Shown: one piece after another, positions 34,712 through 45,159 of the stretch
How the letters are laid out: the number at the start of each line of letters is the position of its first letter
Numbering within the stretch: the stretch's first letter is position 1
Assembly: GCA_011109175.1 (NCBI GenBank)
Contig: RDEW01000003.1
Location: forward strand, 2,226,923-2,290,922
DNA: 64,000 nt
Source: Dicyema japonicum
Taxonomy: Eukaryota; Dicyemida; Rhombozoa; Dicyemidae
Reading direction: 5' to 3'
Notes under the pieces: model-generated
Database searches by the model: none
Told to the model about the DNA's origin: nothing
What the model saw: only the letters and a program-made list of their open reading frames with translations
Position numbers and translations under genes: made by a program

Positions 34712-35634
34712 ATGTCAAGGTACGCGGAAGAAATCTCTAAAAAGGTAAACCATAGAGTATTATTTAGGCCGATCTTTTGTTGAAATCAAAAATAAGATTG
34801 AGAATAGAAAGTATCAACGACTTCCTTAAGGTTATATGTAATCAACAATTAGTCTCCTCTTATGGACAAAAGGAGGGACATAACGGTGGACATTAACATT
34901 CCGACACCTGAGATGATGTTTCTCCTGAAGGCATAATATTTCTTATTGTAGAAGTCAGAACTACCAATCATGGGGGACAATTACTCTGATGGTGTACAAA
35001 ACAGTGACAACTCTAATGATGATTTCATTAACTGCGATAATAAGGTTGTTGCCCATGGAAACCACGATGATGTTGTAATATCCAACAAAAAGGATAAGTT
35101 AATGTGGCTGCTTCCCTCAGGGACTGTTTCCTCCAACCACAAGCTAGCAGAAATATTTGACATCTTCCTTAAATTCAACAAGAAGTTCACGAAAGACATG
35201 AATACTGTAGTACACGTGCTTATTGGTAGTTAAAAATGTGGATAACTCTTCTGATTCCACGAATTGAGGATGGCAATAACTTTGGTGTTGGAGTCCAGGT
35301 AGTGTTTATGTTCACTGTAGGATGCTGTCATTGAGAAAATAAAGCAGTTTGAACACATTGGCACCCGACAATTTGATGTAGTCTACCGATTCCCTTTGGG
35401 ACGTGGACGTATTGTGGAGAAGATTGCTAACTTTCCATTTATTGAGGATTATAGGACTCATCTGAGTAGCTTTGATAAAAGAAATTATTTTAATTTGAGG
35501 GATACCTTAAAATTACTTAGGGATAATTATGTAATTGTTATTATTATTTGTAGGAAATTGTTTTGGATTTGATTAATAAGAATATAACTAAATTGAGGGT
35601 TCCTAGAGTAACCCACACTGACTCTATGTTCTGA
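34712..35634 (+). CDS. PSME3: Proteasome activator PA28-gamma (REG-gamma)
   Basis: Forms a heptameric cap that opens the nuclear 20S proteasome. Spliced length is about 256 residues (human 254) with the same colinear blocks: YAEEISKK / LKSKIRLRIESINDFLK at the N-terminus, DKLMWLLPSGTVSSNHKLAE, the activation-loop region WITLLIPRIEDGNNFGVGVQ, and C-terminal RGRIVEKIANFPFIEDYRTH, RDNY/EIVLDLINKNI, ending THTDSMF. Introns are 20-23 nt, including a GC-AG intron at 34931-34951 and the 20-nt GTACACGTGCTTATTGGTAG in the middle. Start ATG 34712; stop TGA 35632-35634. Every splice keeps frame. The gene is intact and single-isoform (gamma), as expected for invertebrates lacking alpha/beta. Confidence 0.93.
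34931..34951 (+). other. 21-nt GC-AG intron in PSME3
   Basis: Between PEMMFLLK and KSELPIMGDN. The segment begins GCATAATATT and ends TTATTGTAG. Read-through would give AAG GCA TAA (stop). No GT donor is placed to do the same job. The first seven bases equal those of the GC-AG intron in coronin-7 at 5526. Confidence 0.75.
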
Positions 35635-36885
35635 TCGTTCTCACTAATATTATCTTTACTTCATCCATTTTCACCTTCTCCTTAGTAAGAGTCGATAAAT
35701 TGCTAGCAGTAATTTGATGTAATCTCTGTCGAGAGAAATGTTATCTTGGGGTTAAATGGCTAATCTGGTGGATATCTAATAATATCAATTTCACTAACCT
35801 TATCAATTTGTTGCCGGTTAAGAGTCAGAGATGTGTGTAATGTGATTTGTGTAATCTCTGTGCAGTGGAGTTTTATCTTTAGGGTTTTAGTGGCTAATCT
35901 CGTGGATATTATAAAAGCGTTATTTTAATCTGTGCATCTAAATAATCTCTTTTATGGTGTTAGGTTGATTTAGGTTTTGTTATTTGTTTATCTATTTACC
36001 CCGGTCCCTATAAGTGAAGAAAACTGGTGGTAAAGTAACTAACAAATGGGACGCTCCCAACCAGATTTGTTACTATTTTTCGTTCAACTTTTTTATCCTC
36101 ATATAAACCTTGATCGCAAAGTGATCTTTTTCAATCGTTCGGGCAATCATTCGACTTCCACTAGTTTATTGATGCGAAGGGTGGTTTTTCACTTAGAGGA
36201 AAGAAAGGATCATACTACTACCAAAATAAAGTAAAATTCCCCCAAATTCCCTCTTTAATTGAAACCCAATACGAAACTGAGTATGAATCAAGAGATGCTT
36301 TAAAAACGGCTTGATAGAGTGTGGAGGAGAGGATGCTTGACATCAAGCAAGAGAGATGTCTATATGAAACCGGTTTTCCCGATTAAGAATGAGGGATAAA
36401 GTCGTCAAGTTGGAAAGAACCCACCCTGGCTATGACTTTTTGCAATCTTTTTTTGCTATGGCTAAATGACAATGACTATCATTAAAATTCTAGAGAAATG
36501 TCACGAGTATGTCCTTTTACTGGGAGGTTTAGCTTCTTTAAGACTCCCGATTATTAGTATTGCAGTGCTATTGGATGTTGCATTGAAGACTAATCTTGGT
36601 TGTATGCCGTGGAATTATGCTATTGACAGTTCACTTATTGTTTTAACCGATTTATTGAATTGCCATGACCTCACTAACACGTAAAAGCGCGGCTGCTATA
36701 GTGGTCAGCTGAGAGTGTTGGGAGCTCCCACAAGCTTCTTAGAACCATTGGGGTGCTGGTAGGTTAAAAGTTGGATTAATAATACGATCAAGCTGCTTAG
36801 TTCGAATGAAGACAAAATTCAGATCTATTCCGGAGGCGGAAATGTCCGGAGTGGAGTTGTGACAACTTTATTAGCAAGGAAAAAT
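35635..36885. other. Intergenic with imperfect 132-bp repeat
   Basis: Two related segments, near 35703-35790 and 35836-35922, share GTAATCTCTGT and TGGCTAATCT.GTGGATAT in the same spacing, about 132 bases apart. No gene recognised; the frame at 36466-36684 shows no family motif. Confidence 0.4.
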
Positions 36886-36889
36886 TAAA

Positions 36890-38040
36890 GAGGGAGTTAT
36901 TTGGCCTCATGTCGCTAGTCCTGCAAACGCTTGGACTCTTCTCTGCGCTCTCAGACCCCTCTTATCGATGATTCTATGCTGCAACATACGAGTCAATGAT
37001 GGCATCTCTTTTTAGGAAGTTTTCCATCCTTTTTTCTGCTGCATCTCTTATCGACAGTACTAGTAAATTTTCACCTAGCTTCTCGTCGAGCCTTTTGTGT
37101 AGGGAAATCCTGATCCTTGCTCTCCTCGATTTTTCAAGAAGCTATATAAAACGCTCTCTGTATGCAGTGTGGTACCATCCTTCCAGTCCATAGAGGAGTT
37201 ATGAAATGATCGTACGTGAAAAAAATAAATAAAACATATCCGTTTCGAGTCTCAATTTCCTCATACACAATAACGCATGGTGGGCCTTCTTCCTTTTGAG
37301 TTTAAAATCGCACAATGTGATCCCAGATTTCTCAAAAGCTGTTCCGAGATACTTCAGGGAGCTCACAATGTTGATTCCGCACATGGAGTCTTTCTGATTT
37401 CCTTTACCATTCCCCGAAGGACCTCATTGCACTAGATTTTTCTTCTGACACTTTTAACCCATGAAGACCACACCACTCTTTTATCTCTTCCATACACATT
37501 GAGTCTCCTCTCTGAGATCATGCTAGATCTCGACACATCAGACAGTAGCACGTCGTTTGGTGTAGACGGAGACGGGAAACCGGCCATTAGAATAGCGCCC
37601 GCATCTAACATAAAATTTTCTTCCTTCTAGGTACACTTTCACCCAATTCACTAGTTCCTTTGGGCTCCCCGTCCGAGATAACTGACCGATTATGGCTCTG
37701 TGATTAACACTGTCAAATGCTTTTGATATGTCAAGACACATGACATTAAGGAGACATTTGGATTCTCTGGATTTGCATAACTCGGAGGTGGATGAAATAA
37801 GCAATCACCGCATGACCGTCCTGGGCGAAAACCAAATTGATAATTTCTGAAGTAGTCTTCTTTTTCCAGCTGATTTCTAAGCTTCCAGAAGATAATTTTT
37901 TCTATAATTTTTGAAATTGACCGAATCAGGCTGATCAGGCGATAGTTAGCAAGATCATTCTTCGGTCTTCCTGTCTTCGCTACCATCCGTACAATAGTCT
38001 TTTCCATTCGTGTGGAACATGACCAATTTTGATGCATGCG
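36890..38040 (-). mobile_element. Second-lineage LINE reverse transcriptase, degraded
   Basis: Minus strand, from 38037: MVAKTGRPKNDLANYRLISL, ISKIIEKIIFWKLRNQLE, YQFGFRPGRSCGD, MCLDISKAFDSVNHRAII, ELVNWVKVYLEGRKFYV, then INIVSSLKYLGTAFEKSGI, LKRKKAHHALLCMRKLR. They are separated by frameshifts. The polymerase differs from the 33-34 kb LINE (FRPGRSC and YLGT.FEKSG blocks), so it is a distinct LINE lineage. Its right edge is cut by the plus-strand retrotransposon that starts at about 38158. Confidence 0.75.
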
Positions 38041-38157
38041 TTGAAAATATCTTTGAGAACTTCGAATAAAATTTATGGGCCTTCATTGAACATCCTAGTC
38101 TTGATGAAATCACTGCCCGGAGCTTTATTCTTGACAGCTCTTATTGCTATCTTCAGG

Positions 38158-40070
38158 GAGGTGGAATACGCCCTATTGCAGTCGGAATGGTCTTCCGTCG
38201 ATTGGCATCAAAGCTTGTATGTAGAGCAATCCTACCTACGCTGATAACACAGCTGCAACCAACCCAAATAGGGGTCGGCACACCGGGGGTTGTGAAGCGG
38301 CAGTTCATGCTGTCCGAACATTCACCGAAAAGAACGTGAACATTCCTCACGTAATCGTCAAAATTGACATTAAAAATGCCTTCAACTCGATACGACGTGA
38401 TACAATTCTGGAGGATTGCTTCACATACTACCCATCAGTGTACAGCTATATTCATAGTTCGTACGGAAAACCATCCAGTCTGGTACATGGCCAATATTAC
38501 ATTCCATCGTCTTCTGGAGTCCAACAAGGAGACCCACTGGGGCCCGCCTTGTTCAGCCTGGGAATTGCCCGTATCACAGGATACTGCTCCACTCCTCTGA
38601 GAGTATGGTATTTGGATGATTGCACCATGGGCGGCCATCCGAAGGATGTACTAGATTGTTTGAAAAGTCTGATAGTACAATTGGAATCCCTATGCCTAAC
38701 TCTAAACACCAATAAGTGTGAAGTAACCAATTTTGGATTTCCACAGTCTGAATGGGATCTGATCCTTGGTATGTTCAGAGAGATCATTCCGAAAGCCACA
38801 GAAACCAAATCAGAAGAACTGGAAATACTTGGATGCCCTCTTACTGATGCTGGAATCAGTAACACTCTAAGAACAAAAGAACATCAACTAAAAACAACAT
38901 TCAGACGTCTGGAGATGCTGGACGCACACACCTCCCTATTCCTCCTGAGAAACGCCTTATCAGCACAGAAACTGAACTACGTTCTTCGGGGGGCACCCTG
39001 CTACTTGAAAATGCAACAGCTCGATGCTATCGATTCCCTCTTCCGGAGTACTATTGAACGTATCACAAATGTGAAATTTGACGACCAAGGGTGGGACCAA
39101 GCGACCCTACCCGTTAGCCTGGGCGGACTGGGAATCCCTTCAACGAAAGATCTGGCTTGCCCTGCTTATCTATCCTCTTTGGGCTCCAGCCGACTGCTGG
39201 TCAGGATGATTCTCCAACTCCAAACAGAATCATCTGAAATCACAGAGATGGAGCATTTGAAGGGGATGATGCCTGAGCAGAAAGATCGTTACAGGACCAT
39301 CTGCGAGGATAAATATGAGAGGCTTCTGAACCAATCAAACCAACACAGACGTGCATGTCTAGTCACTGGAAGATGCGAATCGAGTGGCGCATGGATCAAT
39401 GCACTCCCAGTTGGCAGTGTCGGGACCCATCTTGACGACGATACTGTCCGCATCGGCATCTCCACCAGACTTGGACTGGAGATTTGCCGGACCCACAAAT
39501 GCCGATGTGGCGCAACCGTCGATTGTTATGGACTCCATGCCCTCTCTTGTCGAAGGAGTGCAGGACGATTCCCAAGACACAAGGCGATCAACGGAATTGT
39601 CAAGCGAGCCCTGGAGTCTGCGGGATACCCAGCCATACTAGAACCTGTTGGTCTGGACAGAGGAGACGGAAAACGTCCCGACGGGATCACAATTTTCCCA
39701 TTCGAAGAGGGGAAACCTTTGGTCTGGGACGCTACTTGTGTCGACACGCTTTGCCCGTCCAACATTGTCGGGAGCGCGGTAGACACACTGTATTCCGCGG
39801 AAAAAACGATGATGGCAAAGGAGAAGAAGTACGAAGCGCTACGCGACCGATTCGCGTTTTATCCGATAGTGGTCGAGACAACTGGAGGAATAAGTGGAAA
39901 ATCGCTTCGCTTCCTAAAGAAACTTGGACGCTTAGCTACACTAAAAAGCCACGACGCACGTGAGACCCGGTGGCTACTCCAGTTGATCTCTGTTGCAATC
40001 GTGAGAGGCAACGCAACGCCGATAATGTCGGCGGGGTCCACTTTGGATGGATGGCAGTTTTAAATATGCT
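38158..40070 (+). mobile_element. RLE-type non-LTR retrotransposon (copy 3), 5' truncated, longest intact frame
   Basis: Contains a 575-codon open frame (38336-40063). The polymerase starts upstream at GGIRPIAVGMVFRRLASK (38158), one frameshift away. Motifs: KIDIKNAFNSIRRDTILEDC, GVQQGDPLGPALFSL, VWYLDDCTMGG (YLDD), KCEVTNFGF, EILGCPLTDAG, SLGGLGIPSTKDLACPAYLS. The CCHC knuckle is CRCGATVDCYGLHALSC. The restriction-like endonuclease is GKRPDGITIFPF...LVWDATCVDT (PD...D), followed by FYPIVVETTG and the end SVAIVRGNATPI. Enzyme modules look undamaged. It lacks the N-terminal zinc finger and first polymerase blocks, so it cannot be a complete autonomous element. It is the youngest looking of the four copies. 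Confidence 0.9.
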
Positions 40071-40172
40071 TTACTGGGGATAAATTAACTGATTATTTTA
40101 TATATTTATTTTATTCGTGATTTAAAGTTAATAAATCTCAAATAAATATTAATAATATAATTGTTAACTAAA

Positions 40173-40438
40173 ATGTCTAACGTTATGAAGAGATTTGTGA
40201 TTTGTGTTATTTCAAAGTGATCGTCGTACCAATTGCTTCATATTTCCTTACAAAGAAGTATTTATTTGAGGGTAGTTTGATCAACTAACGCATAGACTAT
40301 TTTGGAATGAGTGGACAAGTGAGTGCCATTTATTCAGCAGTGGTCACTATTGTTGTCATGCACGCTATTATTTTTGTCTATATCTATTTGGCTTACTATG
40401 ATGAGGAGGTACCTGATGAAAGGCCTAAAAAGGATTGA
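40173..40438 (+). CDS. VMA21: V-ATPase assembly factor VMA21
   Basis: Small two-TM ER membrane protein needed to assemble the V0 sector of the vacuolar H+-ATPase. Visible blocks: start MSNVMKRFVICVISK, then VIVVPIASYFLTKKYLFE (TM1), a 24-nt intron (GTAGTTTGAT...GCATAG, about 40275-40298), then YFGMSGQVSAIYSAVVTIVV and MHAIIFVYIYLAYYDEE (TM2), ending ERPKKD. They align one for one with human VMA21 (TVPIGLYFTTKSYIFEG; AAIVAVVAVHVVLALFVY). About 80 residues against 101 in human. Between VISK and VIVV the frame shifts by one base (AAAGTGATC); one extra G would join them, and no intron fits. Stop TGA at 40436. Confidence 0.75.
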
Positions 40439-41073
40439 TTTTATAAAGTGACTTTTCGAGTTTTAATTCGTTTTTTGTTACTTCTATACGTTGGTCATTT
40501 ATACTATGTTGAGATCTGGGAACTGTAGGGTGACTCTCGTCTTGTAGACACTACCAGGCGAACTATTTGGTAGTTTCTTGGTAAGGAGGTTGGGTCTTTT
40601 CGCCACAAATGCAGGCAGTTTTCTCAACAAGCAAATTATTTACTTTACCAAAAAAGTGTTAAACAAATTAATTAGGTGATTTGATAGTCTGAGATGGCTC
40701 TTCGGTGTTCTTCAAACGTTCCACACTTTCATGTAATCACGCTGTTCCTATTTGAGTGAATTGTAGAGGGTAGGCCTCCCGTTGTACATGCTGGACTCTG
40801 CTCCTTCAGCGGCTGACTGGTGGGATTGGCTTGTCGGATTGTTGCAAAGACTGAAAAGGCTTTGCTACATAACCAAGTCATATGCGCATGTCAGCAGCAT
40901 TAAGTTGTTTCCCTAAGGGAGGGGCATGTCATGTAGAAATAAATTGAAGAGATCTGGTGAGTGGAGATCCTCGATAAAAGTAACCAGAAAGAAACCACGT
41001 GAGAGAGAATGAATAAAAATATTTTTATTTATTAACTTAAAAAATTACGTTTTTTTATAAAATTAAAAATATT
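40439..41073. other. Intergenic, nothing recognised
   Basis: No coding block seen. The last 60 bases are A/T rich before ALG11. A CACGTG lies near 40998, about 75 bases upstream of the ALG11 start. Confidence 0.4.
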
Positions 41074-42421
41074 ATGTTTTGGACGTGGCTTGTTTTTATT
41101 ATTTCAATATTACTTTTAATAATTGCAGTTCGAAGAGGCAGAAAGTCAGGAAGGGTTAACATTGCTTTCTTCCATCCTCACTGTAATGCTGGTGGAGGTG
41201 GGGAGAGAGTGCTTTGGGCTACAATTGAGGCTCTACAAATGAAATATGATTCTGTCGAATGTGCAATCTACTGCATCCCGGGACTCAAAGAGGATGACGT
41301 CATCAATTCTGTGTACTCCAAATTTAAAATAAAAATTGAGAACATCACTCTTGTCCCAATCAAGTCTCATTTCTTACTCGACAAGAAATACTACCCCCAC
41401 CTGACAGTACTGGCACAACACATTGCTTCCATTTTGTCGGAACAGAAGCCTTCCTCCATCTGGTCCCTGATATTTTCATCGATACTACTGGATTTCCATT
41501 CACGGCTGTGCTTTTCAAACTTTTTTCAAAAACAGGAGCCTATGTTCACTATCCTATTGTAAGCTCTGATATGGTGGACCGAGTCCGTCAGACCTCGTGG
41601 GTAAAGGTGATTTACTACAAAATGTTAATGGTGGTATATGGAATTGTTGGGGGTTATTTCTTTGACTGTGTGATGGTTAATTCTAACTGGACTCGGAATC
41701 ATATTCTTAAAATATGGGGAAATCCAAAATCCACTTGGTTATTGTATCCCCCTTGTGCGACCAAGGAATTCTCATCTCTCCCAGTGACACGTGGGAGTGA
41801 TCAGATGTTTGTAGCCATGTCCTTGGCTCAGTTCAGACCTGAAAAGAATCTAAAAATGCAAATACTGGCGATAAACGAGCTCTTAAAATTACCGGTTGTT
41901 TATTTATTCATTAAGACCACTCCACGTGACAAGGTTCTGCTCAAGTTTGTTGGGGGAGTCAGAAATGAAGAGGATAAAGCCTTGCTGGATGAACTAAAGT
42001 CTTTTGCTGAGCAGCTGGGGATCGGGGATAATATTGATTTCTGTGATAACGTGACCTTTGATGGATTGAAAGAAATTCTCTCTTCTAGTTCTATTGGTCT
42101 CCACAGTATGGTGGACGAACACTTTGGAATTGGTATGGCACGTGGTTGAGTACAGGGATTGTGGAGTGTATGGCTGCTGGTCTCATAATGGTGGCACATA
42201 ACTCGGGAGGACCAAAACTGGACATTATACTTGATGATAGTCTTGGATTCCGTGCTGAGACTATCAACGAGTATGCGGAAAAGATAAAATGGGTAATGTC
42301 CCGTTCTCCCAATGAGTTGAATGACATAAGAAGGAATGCAAGGGAATGGGTTGGTGGTCACTTTTCTGAGGATATTTTCCGTGATAATTTTATTCAAATA
42401 TTCGACTCTGCTTTGTTGTGA
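41074..42421 (+). CDS. ALG11: GDP-Man:Man3GlcNAc2-PP-dolichol alpha-1,2-mannosyltransferase
   Basis: Adds the fourth and fifth mannoses to the dolichol-linked glycan on the cytosolic face of the ER. One N-terminal TM anchor (FWTWLVFIISILLLIIAV), then FFHPHCNAGGGGERVLW, the GT4/ALG11 donor-site loop, DIFIDTTGFPFT, GAYVHYPIVSSDM, VMVNSNWTRNHI, YPPCATKEF, LAQFRPEKNLKMQ and the E-x7-E region EHFGIG/IVECMAAG. One 23-nt intron at 42133-42155 splits that motif. About 440 residues (human 492). The frame shifts once near 41445 (SILSEQ to EAFLHLVPDIF); one extra G would join the blocks and no intron fits there. This is either a consensus error or a real lesion. Stop TGA at 42419. Confidence 0.9.
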
Positions 42422-43001
42422 TTATCTTTTCATTAATTGTTTCTTTAAGGATATTTAAATATTAGATATGTACCACTTTAATATATTAGTGACCTCCTCT
42501 CCCCAGTCTCCAATCATTGTGGGTCCGGGGTCTTCACTCTCTGGGAGGCCGAATCTGATCTTTCTTTCGCTCAGCGGGAAAAGTCACAGAAATCGGAAAA
42601 TACTTTGAAGAGAGCTGCACCTCTTTTAATTATAATGAGGGAGGACAGTAGTGGGAACCACGGAGGAACCTGTTGTACAATTCCGTGATCACTGGTTTGA
42701 CTCCTTTCATGATTTTTATTTCATAACTCCAGAGATACACGAAGGAGGTTTTATCCAGTTCCCCGATCAGAGTGGGATGTATTCTTTCCAAGCATCACGT
42801 TAAAGGATACACCTGACTTAGGAGTTTGCAATATCTGGTCGGCATCCAAAAGGATCACTCTCTTCCCTACTCCACTGGAAGACTTCTCACTATGGATGGT
42901 CGGATGACGAAGAGGATTAAAGGTGGATTGGAAAGACTTGTTAATTAAGTCATAATAAATAAATTATTATTTATTTAAATTTTTATAATTTAACTTAAGC
43001 A
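42422..43001. repeat. Intergenic with rearranged SINE-like sequence
   Basis: Near 42730-42810 GAGATACACGAAGGAGGTT, TCAGAGTGGGATGTATTC and AAGCATCACGTTAAAGG resemble the SINE 3' region. Near 42850-42890 AAAAGGATCACTCTC is the reverse complement of the usual body block. The element is therefore rearranged or two opposed fragments meet. No gene recognised. Confidence 0.4.
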
Positions 43002-44366
43002 ATGTTTAATATTTGTCAGTCAGTCAATAGCACTAAGGATGACTCAATATCCCCCTCTTTGACTGACCAAGTACTGTTTTATGTTAATTCATAGATAACC
43101 ACTGAACTCACGTGTCTCGAAGCTTCTGAGGAATACCTAAGTTCTATGTATGCACTCATTTAATATTTAAGTGATTCACTTCACTCTTATAAGTTGCATT
43201 TCAAGTCAATTTCAGGAAACTTGTTTGACTCAATAGAATCTCTCCCCAAAAATACGAGGTATCGTAATCTGTTGATTCAGATGCTCGATTGTAGTCAACC
43301 GTGGCTTTGTTTCTGGATTTTGAATTCTCTGGCTATTCTGGGAGTTCCCATTCCCCCAAAAGTCAAATTAAAGTACTTTTTGTATATAATCCAGATTTTT
43401 GAATTTTCTATTGAATGATGTCTTTAATCCTGAAAGTGGTGGTTTTGGGGGTTATTACGATTTAATCTAATTTAGGTGGACCTGGACAGATGAGTCACGT
43501 GGCTTCATCATATGCGGCTATTAATACGATATATCTCCTAGGGGGATTAGACAGGGTGGACAAAAATAAGATGAGGTCGTTCCTGTTGAGTTTGAAAAAA
43601 TCTGACGGGTCTTTTGCTCTCCATCACGACGGGGGTTGATCTGAGGTTGAAGGAGTGATGAGATCCATAGAGCCACGTATTGTGCACTCTCAATAGCAAA
43701 TATGCTTGATATCCTCGATGACGAACTTTGCCGCAGTGTGACAAGTCATATTGTGCAGTGTCAGACATTTGAGGGGGGATTTGGGGCTGTCCCTGGAGTG
43801 GAGGCTCACGGATCCTACTCTTACTGTGCCATTGCTGCACTCACTATTCTGGGGGATGAGAGAGCCTGTAACCTTAGAGCACTGATGGTATTAAGAACTC
43901 ATGGGGTTATGTGATTAGAAATGGCTGGTTTGGAGACAAATGACTTTTGAAGGAGGCTTTAATGGAAGGGCTAATAAATTGGTGGACACGTGTTACTCCT
44001 TCTGGGTGTGTGCTGCCAACGTTCTAACTCAACAAGCACTAGATCCTCAAAATACACGTGGTTCCTTTAATCATAGTTGATTTTTGTGATTACTCGTAGT
44101 CGCATTGTCCCAGTATTTGATATTCTGTGGACAAACGAATAGTGGACTGAGGGATAAGCCCACCAAGTAAGTCACATGTTCTATATTAAGACAGACTGAT
44201 TTGTACCACACAATGTACGGATTGGCTGGTCTAGCCTTGTGTTATCAGAAAGGAGGGGATCGTATGCCGGATTTAGTGGATGAAGATGGCATCACTAGAG
44301 TTTTGGTTGTATTTGCGGTTATTTCAGACTCCGATTGACCCTTTAAGTGGAATTTCGATTACTTAA
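43002..44366 (+). CDS. FNTB: Protein farnesyltransferase subunit beta
   Basis: Catalytic subunit that, with the alpha subunit, farnesylates CaaX proteins. Alpha-alpha toroid repeats are visible: QPWLCFWILNSLAILGVPI, GGFGGGPGQMSHVASSYAA (after removing a 25-nt intron), DGSFALHHDG, VDLRATYCALSIANMLD, FEGGFGAVPGVEAHGSYSY, FEGGFNGRANKLVDTCYSFW and DLYHTMYGLAGLALCY. Zinc ligands are kept: D and C of VDTCYSF and H of LYHTMY. Introns are about 22-31 nt. The last exon (TPIDPLSGISIT) follows a 28-nt intron; stop TAA 44364-44366. About 400 residues (human 437). At the run of five G near 43635 the frame before (HHDG) and after (VDLR) do not match; a different run length would fix it. Several CACGTG sites lie in the gene. 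Confidence 0.9.
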
Positions 44367-44414
44367 TTTTTGATAGTTTATTTCTATTTTATAATACCAC
44401 GTGGGTTAGTTGGG

Positions 44415-44490
44415 TTACCAGGTAGTGTAGGATTCAGTGCTGTCGTGAATGGTTGTGGGTTTGATTCCCACCCTGATACCCACTTAGTCG
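44415..44490 (+). repeat. tRNA-like SINE head, plus strand
   Basis: GGTAGTGTAGGATTCAGTG (A-box-like) and GGGTTTGATTCCCA (B-box, near 44457-44470) are spaced like tRNA promoter boxes. Outer arms do not pair, so it is not a tRNA. This is the only plus-oriented head seen. The sequence to its right is not clearly the same body as the minus-strand SINEs. Confidence 0.5.
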
Positions 44491-45159
44491 AAGGATTCCG
44501 CTCTGTGTCATCAAAAAATCTCTTTTCCATATTCCACAGGAGGGGTGTCTAGATTGACGGTGGATTTAATATCTATGAAGATTGAACTGATTCCAATGCA
44601 TGACACTACAACGAGGGAATACATCAAAGTGGGGATTCTATTCATAACTTCCTGAAAAGTTTTCAACGAGGACTATGGAATTGTTCGGTTCCGCCTATGT
44701 GTGTACAGCAAAATCTTGTTATTCTTGACGAAATCAACAAAAATTCTCAGAACAAGACTGACTGATGGACACTTGTCATCCCTGATCTTGAATGTTTGAT
44801 TACAATCGTTATATTTGTCGTAGTGGAGCGTAATATAGCCGTTGTAGTAGGCTTGCAAATTATTAAATACACTTCAATCAGATTACGGTGTTTTTGCAGA
44901 TTAGTTAGTGTGGCCTGCTCGTATACTCAAATAACCTTATGCGACCTTGAAGCTTATTGAGCTATAGAGTCATTGGCGGTTCTGGTCGGAAAAGGATTTG
45001 ATTGAAAATATCCCCAAGGATTTGTCAGGTGAGCCTTGGTTACTAAATAAATATGTTATTGAGAAAATGAATGAAAGTACTCAAATATAAATAAGTCACT
45101 TCATTACTTTGTAAATGTACGACCGATTACTCACGTTAGTTCTGAATTACGACATAAGC
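44491..45159. other. Intergenic, nothing recognised
   Basis: No coding block recognised between the SINE head and the C-terminus of the minus-strand ciliary gene. Confidence 0.4.

Noticed and set aside
38435-39786. Long minus-strand frames opposite the RLE-type retrotransposon
   Set aside because: They mirror the highly constrained plus-strand RT/endonuclease frame and contain no independent motif.
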